Numbered from the stretch's first letter, positions 18,186 to 26,370 are shown. The stretch is 37,187 bases of DNA from JAENWH01 sp038248745 (GCA_038248745.1 JBBRXC010000003.1:1-37187), one strand, 5' to 3'. The notes: generated from the sequence alone by a model not told the origin. Numbers and translations are program-made.

Positions 18186-18977
18186 TTAGGATTTGTCAAG
18201 CAAATATGCAGTGACCACACTAGGACGATCCAATTCTTTTTTGCCGAATCCACATCCCACCTTCACAGGTTTCCCAGGCATTTTTTCTGTGTAAACAGCT
18301 CCTAGACCCTTTAATATGCCAAGCCCTGAAGGCGTCACCATTTCTGTATTTTCCTTTTCCTGAACAAGTTTAAAGCAACTGTTTTTCAGTAATTCCTTGA
18401 CTGCTGGAACAGGGATTGGGATAATTCCATGACTGCATTCCACAAAACCTGTACCATCATGTAGTTCTGAGCAATAGATATTTCTTACGCCCAATAATTC
18501 CATACAGATGGCTACGCCGACAATATTTAATATAGCTGTATTTCTTCCCACCTCATGAAAATGAACATTGTCAATGTCTGTTTCGTGAACATTTGCCTCT
18601 GCCTGTGCTATTGTTTCATAGATTGAAATAACTTTTGCCTTGATTCCCTCCGAGAAATTGCTCTTATTCACTATTTTTTCAATTTCTCTATAGCTTCTAT
18701 GCATATGTTTTTCTTCAATATTTTCTTGTGTAGAATAATCATGATCATGAAAATGTTCATGTAACGGCTCAAGTTCTTTTATATAGACATTGGTACCTTT
18801 TATACCATATTTTTCTTCTTCTTTTATTTCAATATCAAAGTCTCCTAGATTTAATTTTAAGAGCCCTTTTTTTAATGTTTCAACGCTGACACCCAAATCA
18901 AGGAGCGCGGCAAGGACCATATCCCCACTCACCCCCATTTTACAATCAAAATAAATACTGCTTGTTTTTTCCATCAT
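18186..18977 (-). CDS. larC: LarC1-type nickel insertion protein, lacking the LarC2 domain
   Basis: About 263 residues matching the N-terminal half of LarC (DUF111), which helps put nickel into the pincer nucleotide cofactor. It begins IYFDCKMGVSGDMVLAALLDLG and has a metal-rich segment HEHFHDHD plus HMH, and the VHFHEVG motif. It ends right after CGFGKKELDRPSVVTAYL, where full LarC would continue with the CTP-dependent LarC2 domain. The next 200 bases are A+T-rich leader and T-box with no LarC2 coding in any frame, so neither a fusion nor a frameshift product is possible here. Of several clustered ATG codons I chose the one six bases after AAGGA. It is the last gene of the fhs operon. Confidence 0.85.
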   Translation of the reverse strand: MMEKTSSIYFDCKMGVSGDMVLAALLDLGVSVETLKKGLLKLNLGDFDIEIKEEEKYGIKGTNVYIKELEPLHEHFHDHDYSTQENIEEKHMHRSYREIEKIVNKSNFSEGIKAKVISIYETIAQAEANVHETDIDNVHFHEVGRNTAILNIVGVAICMELLGVRNIYCSELHDGTGFVECSHGIIPIPVPAVKELLKNSCFKLVQEKENTEMVTPSGLGILKGLGAVYTEKMPGKPVKVGCGFGKKELDRPSVVTAYLLDKS

Positions 18978-18986
18978 AACCATTCC

Positions 18987-19733
18987 TTATAATCTATTTA
19001 TATTTGAAGCCAGATAAGCCGCCCCAAAACCATTGTCGATATTAACGATTCCCACACCATTTGCGCAGCTATTCAGCATGGACAAGAGGGCCGCTATGCC
19101 TCCCAGATTTGCCCCATACCCGATACTTGTTGGCACAGCAATTACCGGCGTCTCAACCAGCCCGCCAACAACACTTGCTAGTGCGCCTTCCATTCCTGCT
19201 ATCACTATAACAACATTTGCAGCTCTTATTCTATCCAGTTTTGCAAAAAGTCTATGTATTCCTGCAACGCCCACATCGTATATTCTATCCACCTGATTTC
19301 CAAGCATGATGGCCGTGATGGCCGCTTCTTCTGCCACTGGAATATCCGCAGTTCCCGCAGTAACAATGGCAATGATTTTTTCACTGTTCGGTTTTGGATT
19401 TCTATTTACAACAATCATTCTTGCTTCTTCATAATAAACAGCATCTGCTACAACTGCCAAAACAGCTTCATAATTTTCTTTTGTAGCCCTTGAACCTATT
19501 ACATTGTCGTTTGTTTCAACAAGTTTTTTAATGATAATCGCTATTTGCTCAGATGTTTTTCCCTGACAAAATACAGCTTCAGGATATCCTGTTCTGATGG
19601 TTCGGTGTTGATCAATATTAACAAATCCCAAATCCTCAAAAGGAAGGGTTTTTAAAGTTTCATATGCTTGATCAGGGGAAAGCTCTCCACTGGCAACACT
19701 TTGGAGCAATTTTTCTAAATGCCTTCGGTCCAT
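18987..19733 (-). CDS. larB: LarB, nicotinic acid adenine dinucleotide carboxylase/hydrolase
   Basis: A 248-residue member of the PurE-related LarB family, which carboxylates the pyridinium ring of NaAD and hydrolyses it, the first step of the nickel-pincer nucleotide cofactor. Visible family features are the C-terminal PurE-like region with TAGTADIPVAEEAAITA and the motifs YDVGVAGIHRL and GMEGALASVVGGL. The N-terminal helical part is as expected. Its GGAG ribosome binding site lies inside the end of fchA and the start is 2 bases after that stop, so they are co-translated. larC follows after 9 bases. larA and larE are not in the window. Confidence 0.93.
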   Translation of the reverse strand: MDRRHLEKLLQSVASGELSPDQAYETLKTLPFEDLGFVNIDQHRTIRTGYPEAVFCQGKTSEQIAIIIKKLVETNDNVIGSRATKENYEAVLAVVADAVYYEEARMIVVNRNPKPNSEKIIAIVTAGTADIPVAEEAAITAIMLGNQVDRIYDVGVAGIHRLFAKLDRIRAANVVIVIAGMEGALASVVGGLVETPVIAVPTSIGYGANLGGIAALLSMLNSCANGVGIVNIDNGFGAAYLASNINRL

Positions 19734-19735
19734 AA

Positions 19736-20371
19736 TTATTTCTCCATGATTCTATTTAAAACGTAATCAAAGGTTTCATCTGCCAGTTTACAATACTGCT
19801 CTACCATTCCAGATGTTTCGTTGTTGATACTGGCTGCATAAGCTCTGTCCTGCATCGCTTCAGTATTTATATATACGTTTAAACTTGCCCCTTGAAGCGC
19901 GGCTTTACAAAAGATAACACCAACACCTGCATCGCTCAATGCAATGGCACTGCCCTTTGCAGCAAATTCAGCTTGAATTAATATTGCTTCACAACATTTT
20001 CTCATGATTTCAAGAGGAACAGAAGACGCATTTTTTAGTGCTTCCTCCATAATAATTGATTTGATCTGTTTTTCCTCTTCCGTCTCTTTTGGTAAACCAT
20101 AAGCTTTAGAAAGCGGTTGAAAAACAGCTGCATCTAACTCAACCAATTCCAAAAGTTCCTTCTGTAGTCGGTTTGATTTTGTCTTCAATGCAATAATTTC
20201 TTGTTCCACTTCAGCATATTTTTTTTTGCCAACAGTAAGGGAACCCACCATATTTCCAAGTGCAACCCCAATGGTTGCAACCAGCGCAGAAGCGCCACCG
20301 CCTCCTGGCACAGGACTTTTGCTGGCAAGAATTTCTATGAATTCATCACATTTTTTTTCAGTAAATTTCAT
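19736..20371 (-). CDS. fchA: Formimino-THF cyclodeaminase / methenyl-THF cyclohydrolase FchA
   Basis: A 211-residue helical protein of the FTCD C-terminal domain family. The hallmark glycine-rich loop ASKSPVPGGGGASALVATIG follows the first helix. It converts 5-formimino-THF to methenyl-THF plus ammonia and can act as a cyclohydrolase to 10-formyl-THF. I chose the ATG at 20371 because GGAGG lies 6 bases upstream; the ATG at 20383 would place that site inside the coding sequence. It directly follows fhs, giving a path from formimino groups (as from histidine or purine breakdown) to formate and ATP. Confidence 0.93.
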   Translation of the reverse strand: MKFTEKKCDEFIEILASKSPVPGGGGASALVATIGVALGNMVGSLTVGKKKYAEVEQEIIALKTKSNRLQKELLELVELDAAVFQPLSKAYGLPKETEEEKQIKSIIMEEALKNASSVPLEIMRKCCEAILIQAEFAAKGSAIALSDAGVGVIFCKAALQGASLNVYINTEAMQDRAYAASINNETSGMVEQYCKLADETFDYVLNRIMEK

Positions 20372-20392
20372 ATTAGCCTCCACGCATTCAAT

Positions 20393-22069
20393 TTAGAATA
20401 ATCCGGAAATTTTACCCGTGCTGTCTATATCTATTTTCTCTGCAGACGGGATTGGCGGTAATCCTGGCATCGTCATAATCTCTCCTGTCAGTGCTACAAT
20501 AAACCCAGCACCTGCGGATATTTTCAAGCTTTTAACTGTAATACTAAAACCTTTGGGTGCACCCAACATTTTAGGATTGTCTGTAAAGCTATATTGGGTT
20601 TTTGCCATACAAATTGGAATTTTGTCAAAGCCCAATTTTTCAAATTGTTCCATCTGTTTTTTTGCAATGTCTGTAAAAATAATTTCATCCGCTCTGTATA
20701 TTTTTTTAGCGATTGCTTCAATTTTATCTTTTATTGGTAACTCTAAAGAATAAGCATAGTCAAAATCATTTTTCTGTTCTGCAAGTCTGACGACTTCTCT
20801 TGCCAATGCTTCTCCGCCAGCGCCACCTTTACCATGAACTTCGCTTAAGGCAACATTTACCCCTAATTCCTGGCATTTGGTTTCAATTAAATCAAGTTCC
20901 GCTTTTGTATCTGTTGGGAACCTATTGATTGCCACAACAGCCGGCACTTTAAATACTTTTGTTATATTTTCAACATGTTGAAGTAGATTTGGAAGCCCAG
21001 CTTCCAATGCCTTCAGATTTTCCTGATTCAAATCAGCCTTTAAAACACCTCCATGGTTTTTTAATGCTCTTACAGTTGCAACAATAACCACTGCAGACGG
21101 CTTAATATCAGCCATTCTACATTTAATGTCCATGAATTTTTCAGCACCTAGATCCGCACCAAATCCAGCCTCTGTTACAACATAATCCGCCAAAGACAAT
21201 GCCATTCTTGTGGCCATGATTGAGTTACATCCATGGGCAATATTCGCAAAAGGCCCTCCATGAATAAAGGCAGGAGTATGCTCAAGCGTCTGAACTAGAT
21301 TTGGTTTCAACGCTTCTTTCAGGAGTGCGGCAACAGCCCCCTGTGCTTTAATTTGGCCGACTGTAACTGGTTTATCATCATAAGTATACCCAAGAATGAT
21401 CTTACTTACTCTTTCTTTAAGATCATCAATATCTTTTGAAAGACAAAGAACCGCCATAATTTCGCTTGCTACTGTAATATCATATCCATCTTCTCTTGGC
21501 GTACCGTTAATTTTACCTCCAATGCCATCAACTAAAAACCTAAGTTGTCTGTCATTCATATCTACGCAACGTTTCCATGTTATTTTTCTAGGATCAATCG
21601 CCAAGCTGTTCCCCTGGTATATGTGATTGTCAAGCATAGCTGCAATTAAATTATTTGCCGCACCTACTGCATGCATATCTCCTGTGAAATGCAAATTAAT
21701 ATCTTCCATAGGGACTACCTGCGCATATCCCCCACCGGCAGCACCGCCTTTTACACCAAAAACAGGCCCAAGAGAAGGTTCTCTTAATGCCACTGCAACC
21801 TTCTTGCCAATCTTTTTTAAAGCATCGGAAAGCCCCACAGTGGTGGTTGTTTTCCCTTCTCCAGCTGGTGTTGGTGTAATGGCTGTCACAAGAATTAATT
21901 TTCCGTTTTCTATTTCTTTTCTGTCATTTAACATATTATAGTCGATTTTTGCCTTGTAATTGCCATAAAGCTCTAAGTATTTTTCTTCAATTCCTGCATC
22001 TTTGGCAACCTGACCAATATGATTCATTTTACCTTCTTGTGCAATTTCAATATCGCTTTTAAATCCCAT
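20393..22069 (-). CDS. fhs: Formate--tetrahydrofolate ligase
   Basis: A 558-residue enzyme joining formate and THF with ATP, or making ATP in reverse. The P-loop TPTPAGEGKTTTTVG is at about residues 66-80 and family motifs RxPSLGPVFGxKGGAAGGG and EAGFGADLGAEKF follow. Length is typical. Two ATG codons lie two codons apart; I chose the second (22069), 7 bases after GGAG. In fermenting anaerobes it often runs toward formate and ATP; with fchA directly downstream, that direction is plausible but not shown by sequence. A promoter and an inverted repeat lie upstream. Confidence 0.98.
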   Translation of the reverse strand: MGFKSDIEIAQEGKMNHIGQVAKDAGIEEKYLELYGNYKAKIDYNMLNDRKEIENGKLILVTAITPTPAGEGKTTTTVGLSDALKKIGKKVAVALREPSLGPVFGVKGGAAGGGYAQVVPMEDINLHFTGDMHAVGAANNLIAAMLDNHIYQGNSLAIDPRKITWKRCVDMNDRQLRFLVDGIGGKINGTPREDGYDITVASEIMAVLCLSKDIDDLKERVSKIILGYTYDDKPVTVGQIKAQGAVAALLKEALKPNLVQTLEHTPAFIHGGPFANIAHGCNSIMATRMALSLADYVVTEAGFGADLGAEKFMDIKCRMADIKPSAVVIVATVRALKNHGGVLKADLNQENLKALEAGLPNLLQHVENITKVFKVPAVVAINRFPTDTKAELDLIETKCQELGVNVALSEVHGKGGAGGEALAREVVRLAEQKNDFDYAYSLELPIKDKIEAIAKKIYRADEIIFTDIAKKQMEQFEKLGFDKIPICMAKTQYSFTDNPKMLGAPKGFSITVKSLKISAGAGFIVALTGEIMTMPGLPPIPSAEKIDIDSTGKISGLF

Positions 22070-22095
22070 CTTCATTCTCCAATCATTTCATATTG

Positions 22096-22110
22096 TGAAA
22101 CAGCGTTTCA
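22096..22110. promoter_or_regulatory. Inverted repeat in the fhs leader, possible operator
   Basis: TGAAACAGCGTTTCA is a perfect 6-base inverted repeat around three bases, with another GTTTC copy 5 bases further. It lies between the predicted fhs start point and the ribosome binding site, so it could be a repressor site or a small RNA hairpin. It does not fit the CcpA cre pattern. Confidence 0.35.
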
Positions 22111-22125
22111 AATCGTTTCTTATTA

Positions 22126-22154
22126 ATTTTAATATACTTACAAATCAAATTCAA
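22126..22154 (-). promoter_or_regulatory. Predicted promoter of fhs-fchA-larB-larC
   Basis: TTGAAT and TAAAAT are 17 bases apart on the minus strand. The -35 box overlaps the last codons of rnhB. An alternative TTAACT/TATATT pair, also at 17 bases, overlaps it. Confidence 0.45.
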
Positions 22155-22804
22155 GTTAAATATTGTTTAATAAATGTTTTTCTATGGATGTCACAAACTC
22201 CGGCCTTTTTTAATCCTTCATAATGTAGCAGCGTTCCATATCCTTTATTTTTGTCAAAAGCGTAGGATGGGTATTCCAGATGAAATTCCCTCATCATTTT
22301 ATCTCTTATTACCTTGGCAACGATTGAAGCAGCAGCGATAGATACACTTTTTGTGTCTCCTTTAATAATACCCGTCTGCGGGATTGGCACATTTTTCAGG
22401 GTTAATGCATCGATGAGTATATGCTCCAATTTTCCGTCCAGTTTTCTGTTGACTTCATTGATTGCCATCTTCATCGCCAGTTTTGTCGCTTCTAATATAT
22501 TTATTTCGTCTATTATTTTATTATCCACAATACCAACACCAAAAGCAAGTGCCTCATTTATTATTTTTACATAAAGCCCTTCTCTTTTCGTCTCCGGGAC
22601 TTTTTTCGAATCATCAATGCCAAGTACAGAAAAATCTTTTGGCAAAACAACACAGGCTGCAACAACCGGACCTGCCAATGGGCCTCTGCCAACTTCATCT
22701 ACTCCAGCAACAATACAGATGCCTTTTTCATAAAGTTCATTTTCATAAATTTTCATCTGTATTAATTTTTCTTTTAAAAGTTCTTCTTTTTCCTGCATTT
22801 TCAT
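22151..22804 (-). CDS. rnhB: Ribonuclease HII
   Basis: A 217-residue RNase H-type enzyme that removes ribonucleotides from DNA and RNA primers. The catalytic start is GVDEVGRGPLAGPVVAA, with Asp36 and Glu37; later acidic residues lie in LIDALTL, and SIAAASIVAKVIRD is the family's conserved helix. The N-terminal extension of about 30 residues is charged and helical, as in many Firmicutes. It starts 4 bases after rbgA, a common pairing in this phylum. Confidence 0.96.
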   Translation of the reverse strand: MKMQEKEELLKEKLIQMKIYENELYEKGICIVAGVDEVGRGPLAGPVVAACVVLPKDFSVLGIDDSKKVPETKREGLYVKIINEALAFGVGIVDNKIIDEINILEATKLAMKMAINEVNRKLDGKLEHILIDALTLKNVPIPQTGIIKGDTKSVSIAAASIVAKVIRDKMMREFHLEYPSYAFDKNKGYGTLLHYEGLKKAGVCDIHRKTFIKQYLT

Positions 22805-22807
22805 CTT

Positions 22808-23644
22808 TTACGCCTTTTCCAGTGTTATACGACCGATTGCTCCGGCTCTGAATTCATCAAGAACAGCTCTGGCCGTTCTTTCATAATCAATTCTTTTGCC
22901 AGAAAGGATAAATCCCCTTTTCAGCGCAATGGCTTCCATCGTTTCAAGAGGTGTCTCCCCTATTTCGTCTATTTTGTATCGATCAACAAGCAAATCCCCA
23001 TAATTTACATGTAGCACCGTAATCAATTCCAGTGCGAGATCTCCCAAATCCATAATTTCATCTTTTATAGAACCACAGAAGGCAAGGTTTAATCCTACAT
23101 TCGGGTCTTCAAACTTTGGCCAAAGTATTCCAGGTGTATCAAGTAGCTGCATATCATTTTGTATGGTAAGCCATTGTTTCCCCTTTGTAACCCCAGGCCT
23201 GTCGCCTACCTGCGTGCTTTTCTTCCCCGTCAGTCTGTTTATTAAAGAGGATTTCCCCACATTTGGGACCCCAACAATCATCATTCTTAACGTTCTTTTC
23301 AGTATTTTCCCTTCGTTTTTAGCCTTTTGAATGGTTGTCAGCAAAGACAACAGCTGGGTGACGCCGGTACCAGACATACAGTTCATATTAAGTACAATAC
23401 TCCCTTTATTTTTAAAATGGTTTGCCCATTTTTCATTTTCTCTTCCATCTGCCAAATCGGTTTTGTTCAGGATAATTATTCTCTGTTTATTTTTTACAAG
23501 CTCATCAATAATAGGGTTACGGCTGGAATTTGGTATTCTAGCATCTATAACCTCTATAACAACATCCACCAGTTTCAAACTTTCTTGAATCAGCTCTTTT
23601 GTTTTTTTCATATGACCTGGATACCAGTTAATATGTTCTATCAT
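22808..23644 (-). CDS. rbgA: Ribosome biogenesis GTPase A (RbgA/YlqF)
   Basis: A 278-residue circularly permuted GTPase needed for late assembly of the 50S subunit. The motif order is permuted as expected: NKTD (G4) at residues 60-63, then GVPNVGKS (G1) at 125-132, then DTPG (G3) at 169-172. The N-terminus INWYPGHMKKT and the helical C-terminal RNA-binding domain fit the family. It follows rplS in the same direction but behind a terminator, so it depends on readthrough or a promoter I could not identify. GGGAG precedes the ATG. Confidence 0.96.
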   Translation of the reverse strand: MIEHINWYPGHMKKTKELIQESLKLVDVVIEVIDARIPNSSRNPIIDELVKNKQRIIILNKTDLADGRENEKWANHFKNKGSIVLNMNCMSGTGVTQLLSLLTTIQKAKNEGKILKRTLRMMIVGVPNVGKSSLINRLTGKKSTQVGDRPGVTKGKQWLTIQNDMQLLDTPGILWPKFEDPNVGLNLAFCGSIKDEIMDLGDLALELITVLHVNYGDLLVDRYKIDEIGETPLETMEAIALKRGFILSGKRIDYERTARAVLDEFRAGAIGRITLEKA

Positions 23645-23658
23645 TTCTTCTCCCGACT

Positions 23659-23690
23659 AAAAAAATAAGGGAACCATTGGTTCCCCTTTT
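23659..23690 (-). terminator. Intrinsic terminator of rplS
   Basis: A palindromic GGGAACCATTGGTTCCC-type stem (eight pairs) is followed by TTATTTTTTT on the minus strand, directly after the rplS double stop. It separates rplS from rbgA. Confidence 0.85.
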
Positions 23691-23692
23691 TA

Positions 23693-24040
23693 TTATTTAA
23701 CAATTCTGCTCTTAATTCTAGCTGCCTTACCAGTTCTCTCACGCATGTAGTTAAGCTTAGCTCTTCTAACATCTCCGTGCTTAGTAATTTCTATTTTGTC
23801 AATTTTTGGTGAGTGAATAGGGAAAGTCTTCTCTACACCTACTCCTGAAGCTATTCTTCTCACTGTGAAGGTTTCGTTAAGTCCACCATTCTGTTTCTTA
23901 AGCACGAAGCCCTCGAAAATCTGAACTCTTTCTCTTGTTCCTTCTTTAATCTTAATATGAACTTTTACAGTATCACCTACATTAAATTGAGCAACATCTT
24001 TTCTTGAATATTCCTCAGTTATTAAATCCATTACATTCAT
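23693..24040 (-). CDS. rplS: 50S ribosomal protein L19
   Basis: A 115-residue ribosomal protein located at the 30S-50S interface. The conserved pattern is complete: FNVGDTVKVHIKIKEGTRER, a KKQNGG turn, TFTVRRIASGVGVEKTFP and the basic C-terminus RRAKLNYMRERTGKAARIK. AGGAGG lies 7 bases before the ATG. It is a single-gene unit with a good promoter, a short structured leader and a terminator. Confidence 0.98.
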   Translation of the reverse strand: MNVMDLITEEYSRKDVAQFNVGDTVKVHIKIKEGTRERVQIFEGFVLKKQNGGLNETFTVRRIASGVGVEKTFPIHSPKIDKIEITKHGDVRRAKLNYMRERTGKAARIKSRIVK

Positions 24041-24107
24041 TATTATTCCTCCTCTCTCTCAAGACGTTCATGGTATCCTATGTACTCAGAGGACCGCCCG
24101 TAATAAC
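24041..24107 (-). promoter_or_regulatory. rplS leader, probable L19 autoregulatory element
   Basis: Between the predicted start point and the rplS ATG, a CCTCT (24092-24088) can pair with AGAGG (24055-24051), which touches the AGGAGG ribosome binding site. The enclosed part has GGATACCATGAACG-like sequence. Position and pairing fit the L19 leader known from Firmicutes, but I cannot align it to the family model. Confidence 0.45.
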
Positions 24108-24113
24108 TTCACT

Positions 24114-24142
24114 AGTATACAATAAAACATGCTCTATTGCAA
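24114..24142 (-). promoter_or_regulatory. Predicted rplS promoter
   Basis: TTGCAA and TATACT are 17 bases apart on the minus strand, giving a leader of about 65 bases. It is one of the best promoter matches in the window, as expected for a ribosomal protein gene. Confidence 0.7.
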
Positions 24143-24150
24143 CCATTATT

Positions 24151-25041
24151 TTAAGCTCTTGGATGGGTTTTGTCGTAAACTTCCTTGATTCTATTTTTTG
24201 TAACGGATAAATATACTTGCGTAGCAGTCATATCTTCATGTCCAAGCAATTCCTGAAGAGATTTTAAATCGGCTCCATTTTGAATCATATGGGCTGCAAA
24301 AGAATTTCTAAGTATTTGAGGTGTTATAGCTTTTGTTATTTCTCCCTTTTTTGCATATTCTTTCAATAGTTTCCAAAGCCCCTGCCTGGTAATTCTTTCT
24401 CCTATGTAATTTACAAATAGTGGAGAATCTTCTGTTTTTTTGCCTTTAATCAGTTTTGATCTTCCTTCATATATATATTCTTCTAAGGCTGCTCTTGCTG
24501 GCCTGCCAATAGGAACAATCCTTGCTTTGCCAAATTCTCCCGTACAGGTGATAAACCCAACTCTTAGATTAATATCCTCGACATTTGCCTCTATCATTTC
24601 ACTCACTCTGATCCCTGTAGCATAAAGCACCTCAAGAATCGCCCGGTCTCTGATGCCTTTTACCGTATTGTCAGGTAAAGAAATAAGTTTATCCACCTCT
24701 TTGACTGTTAAATACTCAATTTCTTTTCTTTCGATTTTGGGTGATTTTATGTTTTGGCATGGGTTTGCTCTCATATAACCCTTGTCCTGCATGAAACTAT
24801 AAAATCCCCTAATGGAAGCAATTTTTCTATTTGAAGTCGCTGCGCTTTTTCCTGTATTCTTCAAATGTAATACAAAAGATATTACTTCAGTGCTTTCAAC
24901 CATATTCATGGTTGTTAATCCCTTCACTTCAATAAAGAATAGGAATTCACAAATATCTCTGACGTAAGCTTCCACTGAATTTGGCGCCATGCACCTTTCC
25001 TTCTTAATATATTCAGAATATTCCTCAATAAAATTATTCAT
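24151..25041 (-). CDS. XerD-like tyrosine recombinase with a substituted active-site His
   Basis: A 296-residue tyrosine recombinase with an N-terminal SAM-like DNA-binding domain (1-100) and a C-terminal catalytic domain. Catalytic positions are Arg145 (ATGIRVSEM), Lys172, Arg245, His268 (LLGHEDM) and nucleophile Tyr277. The first residue of the HxxR box is Gln242 (TPQILRNSF) instead of His. I start at the ATG at 25041 after GGGAG; a TTG 12 bases earlier is weaker. The start overlaps the NUDIX gene by 8 bases, so it is a fixed operon member and not part of a mobile element. Chromosome dimer resolution at dif is the family's usual role; the substitution makes that uncertain. Confidence 0.88.
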   Translation of the reverse strand: MNNFIEEYSEYIKKERCMAPNSVEAYVRDICEFLFFIEVKGLTTMNMVESTEVISFVLHLKNTGKSAATSNRKIASIRGFYSFMQDKGYMRANPCQNIKSPKIERKEIEYLTVKEVDKLISLPDNTVKGIRDRAILEVLYATGIRVSEMIEANVEDINLRVGFITCTGEFGKARIVPIGRPARAALEEYIYEGRSKLIKGKKTEDSPLFVNYIGERITRQGLWKLLKEYAKKGEITKAITPQILRNSFAAHMIQNGADLKSLQELLGHEDMTATQVYLSVTKNRIKEVYDKTHPRA

Positions 25042-25570
25042 CTTTTCTCCCAACTACCAATAAAATTGCTGCCAGCGTTTTTCCATCTTCTATTTTTCCT
25101 GATAAACACATCTTATATAATTCTTCTAAGTCGTATTCTTCAATATCTATTGCTTCACTTTCATCAAAATCCGTTTCACCGGGTGTTAAATCAGTGCAAA
25201 GATACAAATGGATCAGTTCTGTGGTATATCCAACAGAGGGATAGATCTTCCCAATATTTTCTATATTTTTTGCACTATAGCCTGTTTCTTCTTTAAGTTC
25301 TCTTATTGCAGCAACTATAGGATCTTCTCCCTTTTCAATTTTACCTGCTGGTATTTCTAAGATATCTCTTTCCAATGCTTTTCTAAACTGTCTAACCAAA
25401 ACCAATTTGCCTTGCGCTGTTAAAACAACAAGCCCCACACCGCCATTATGCTCCACTATTTCTCTAAATGAAGTTTTGCCACTTACAATCTCCACATAAT
25501 CTTTTCTTAAATTAATAATCTTGCCTTTATAAATGTATTCACTTGATAGTGTTTTTTCTCGAAATGTCAT
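25034..25570 (-). CDS. nudF: NUDIX hydrolase, ADP-ribose pyrophosphatase type
   Basis: A 178-residue hydrolase that splits ADP-ribose and similar nucleotide sugars. The NUDIX box GX5EX7REUXEEXGU is complete at residues 76-98 (GKIEKGEDP, then RELKEETGY). The N-terminal strand pair for dimerisation and the FDESEAIDIEEY segment fit the ADP-ribose subgroup. It overlaps proC by 4 bases (ATGA) and the recombinase by 8. Substrate specificity is inferred from overall resemblance. Confidence 0.9.
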   Translation of the reverse strand: MTFREKTLSSEYIYKGKIINLRKDYVEIVSGKTSFREIVEHNGGVGLVVLTAQGKLVLVRQFRKALERDILEIPAGKIEKGEDPIVAAIRELKEETGYSAKNIENIGKIYPSVGYTTELIHLYLCTDLTPGETDFDESEAIDIEEYDLEELYKMCLSGKIEDGKTLAAILLVVGRKDE

Positions 25571-26370
25571 TGCTTTATCATAAGCTTTGATTTATCTACC
25601 GCTGCCTGAAAGCCTTCCTTAATTATTTTTTCGAACCCATTTTCTTTCAGCGTATTGACTGCTTCAATCGTTGTACCCCCTGGCGAACAAACGTTAATCC
25701 TAAGCTGAACAGGGTCAATCCCAGTTTCCAATACCATTTTTGCTGCCCCCAGAACAGCTTGTGCTGCAAAAACAATCGCCTGTTTTTTTGCCATGCCATT
25801 TTCAACTGCCGCCTCTGCAAGCGCATCTATATACATATAAGTATAAGCCGGGCTGCTTCCTGATACGCCTATTACACAATGAATTAGATCTTCAGATATT
25901 TCTTCTGCCAGACCGATTGCTTTAAAGAGTTTAAAAACTTCTTCAAACTCACCATCATTCACATTATTATTTCTGCATACTGCAACCATGGCTTCATTGA
26001 CCATTGCCGCTGTATTTGGCATTATTCTAACTACTTTCACCCCATTATTGAAAAATTTTTCAATATAACTCATATCTATTCCTGCAGCCATTGAAACAAT
26101 TATTTTGTTTTCTTTATACACGCTGGCAATTTTGGGAAGTACCTGTTCAAAGCCGTTTGGCTTCACACCTACAATAATCACATCACTTTTGATGGTAAGG
26201 TCTTCAATTGTAGCGCAGCCATTAATGCCAAGGGTTTTTTCCAATTGAAGAACTTTTTCTCCATCTGTATCACAAACATAAATATCCTTTGGATTCATCT
26301 GTTTATTGACTAAATATCCCTTCAAGATGGATCCGCCCATATTTCCTACACCAATAAAACCTATCTTCAT
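25567..26370 (-). CDS. proC: Pyrroline-5-carboxylate reductase
   Basis: A 267-residue enzyme for the last step of proline synthesis, NAD(P)H-dependent. The Rossmann motif is GVGNMG at residues 7-12; VVRIMPNTAAMVNE and the C-terminal dimer signature SPGGTTIEAVNTL are intact. It follows proB by 7 bases; proA is on the other strand 3 kb away. It could also act on pyrroline-carboxylate made from ornithine, which would link it to arginase. Confidence 0.96.
   Translation of the reverse strand: MKIGFIGVGNMGGSILKGYLVNKQMNPKDIYVCDTDGEKVLQLEKTLGINGCATIEDLTIKSDVIIVGVKPNGFEQVLPKIASVYKENKIIVSMAAGIDMSYIEKFFNNGVKVVRIMPNTAAMVNEAMVAVCRNNNVNDGEFEEVFKLFKAIGLAEEISEDLIHCVIGVSGSSPAYTYMYIDALAEAAVENGMAKKQAIVFAAQAVLGAAKMVLETGIDPVQLRINVCSPGGTTIEAVNTLKENGFEKIIKEGFQAAVDKSKLMIKQ

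Noticed and set aside
22096..22110. CcpA catabolite-response element at the fhs inverted repeat
   Set aside because: The central CG is one position off the cre consensus and the repeat is symmetric about a different centre.
24151..25041. Integrase of a mobile element
   Set aside because: It overlaps a metabolic NUDIX gene in an operon, and no attachment repeats, tRNA target or cargo genes are visible.
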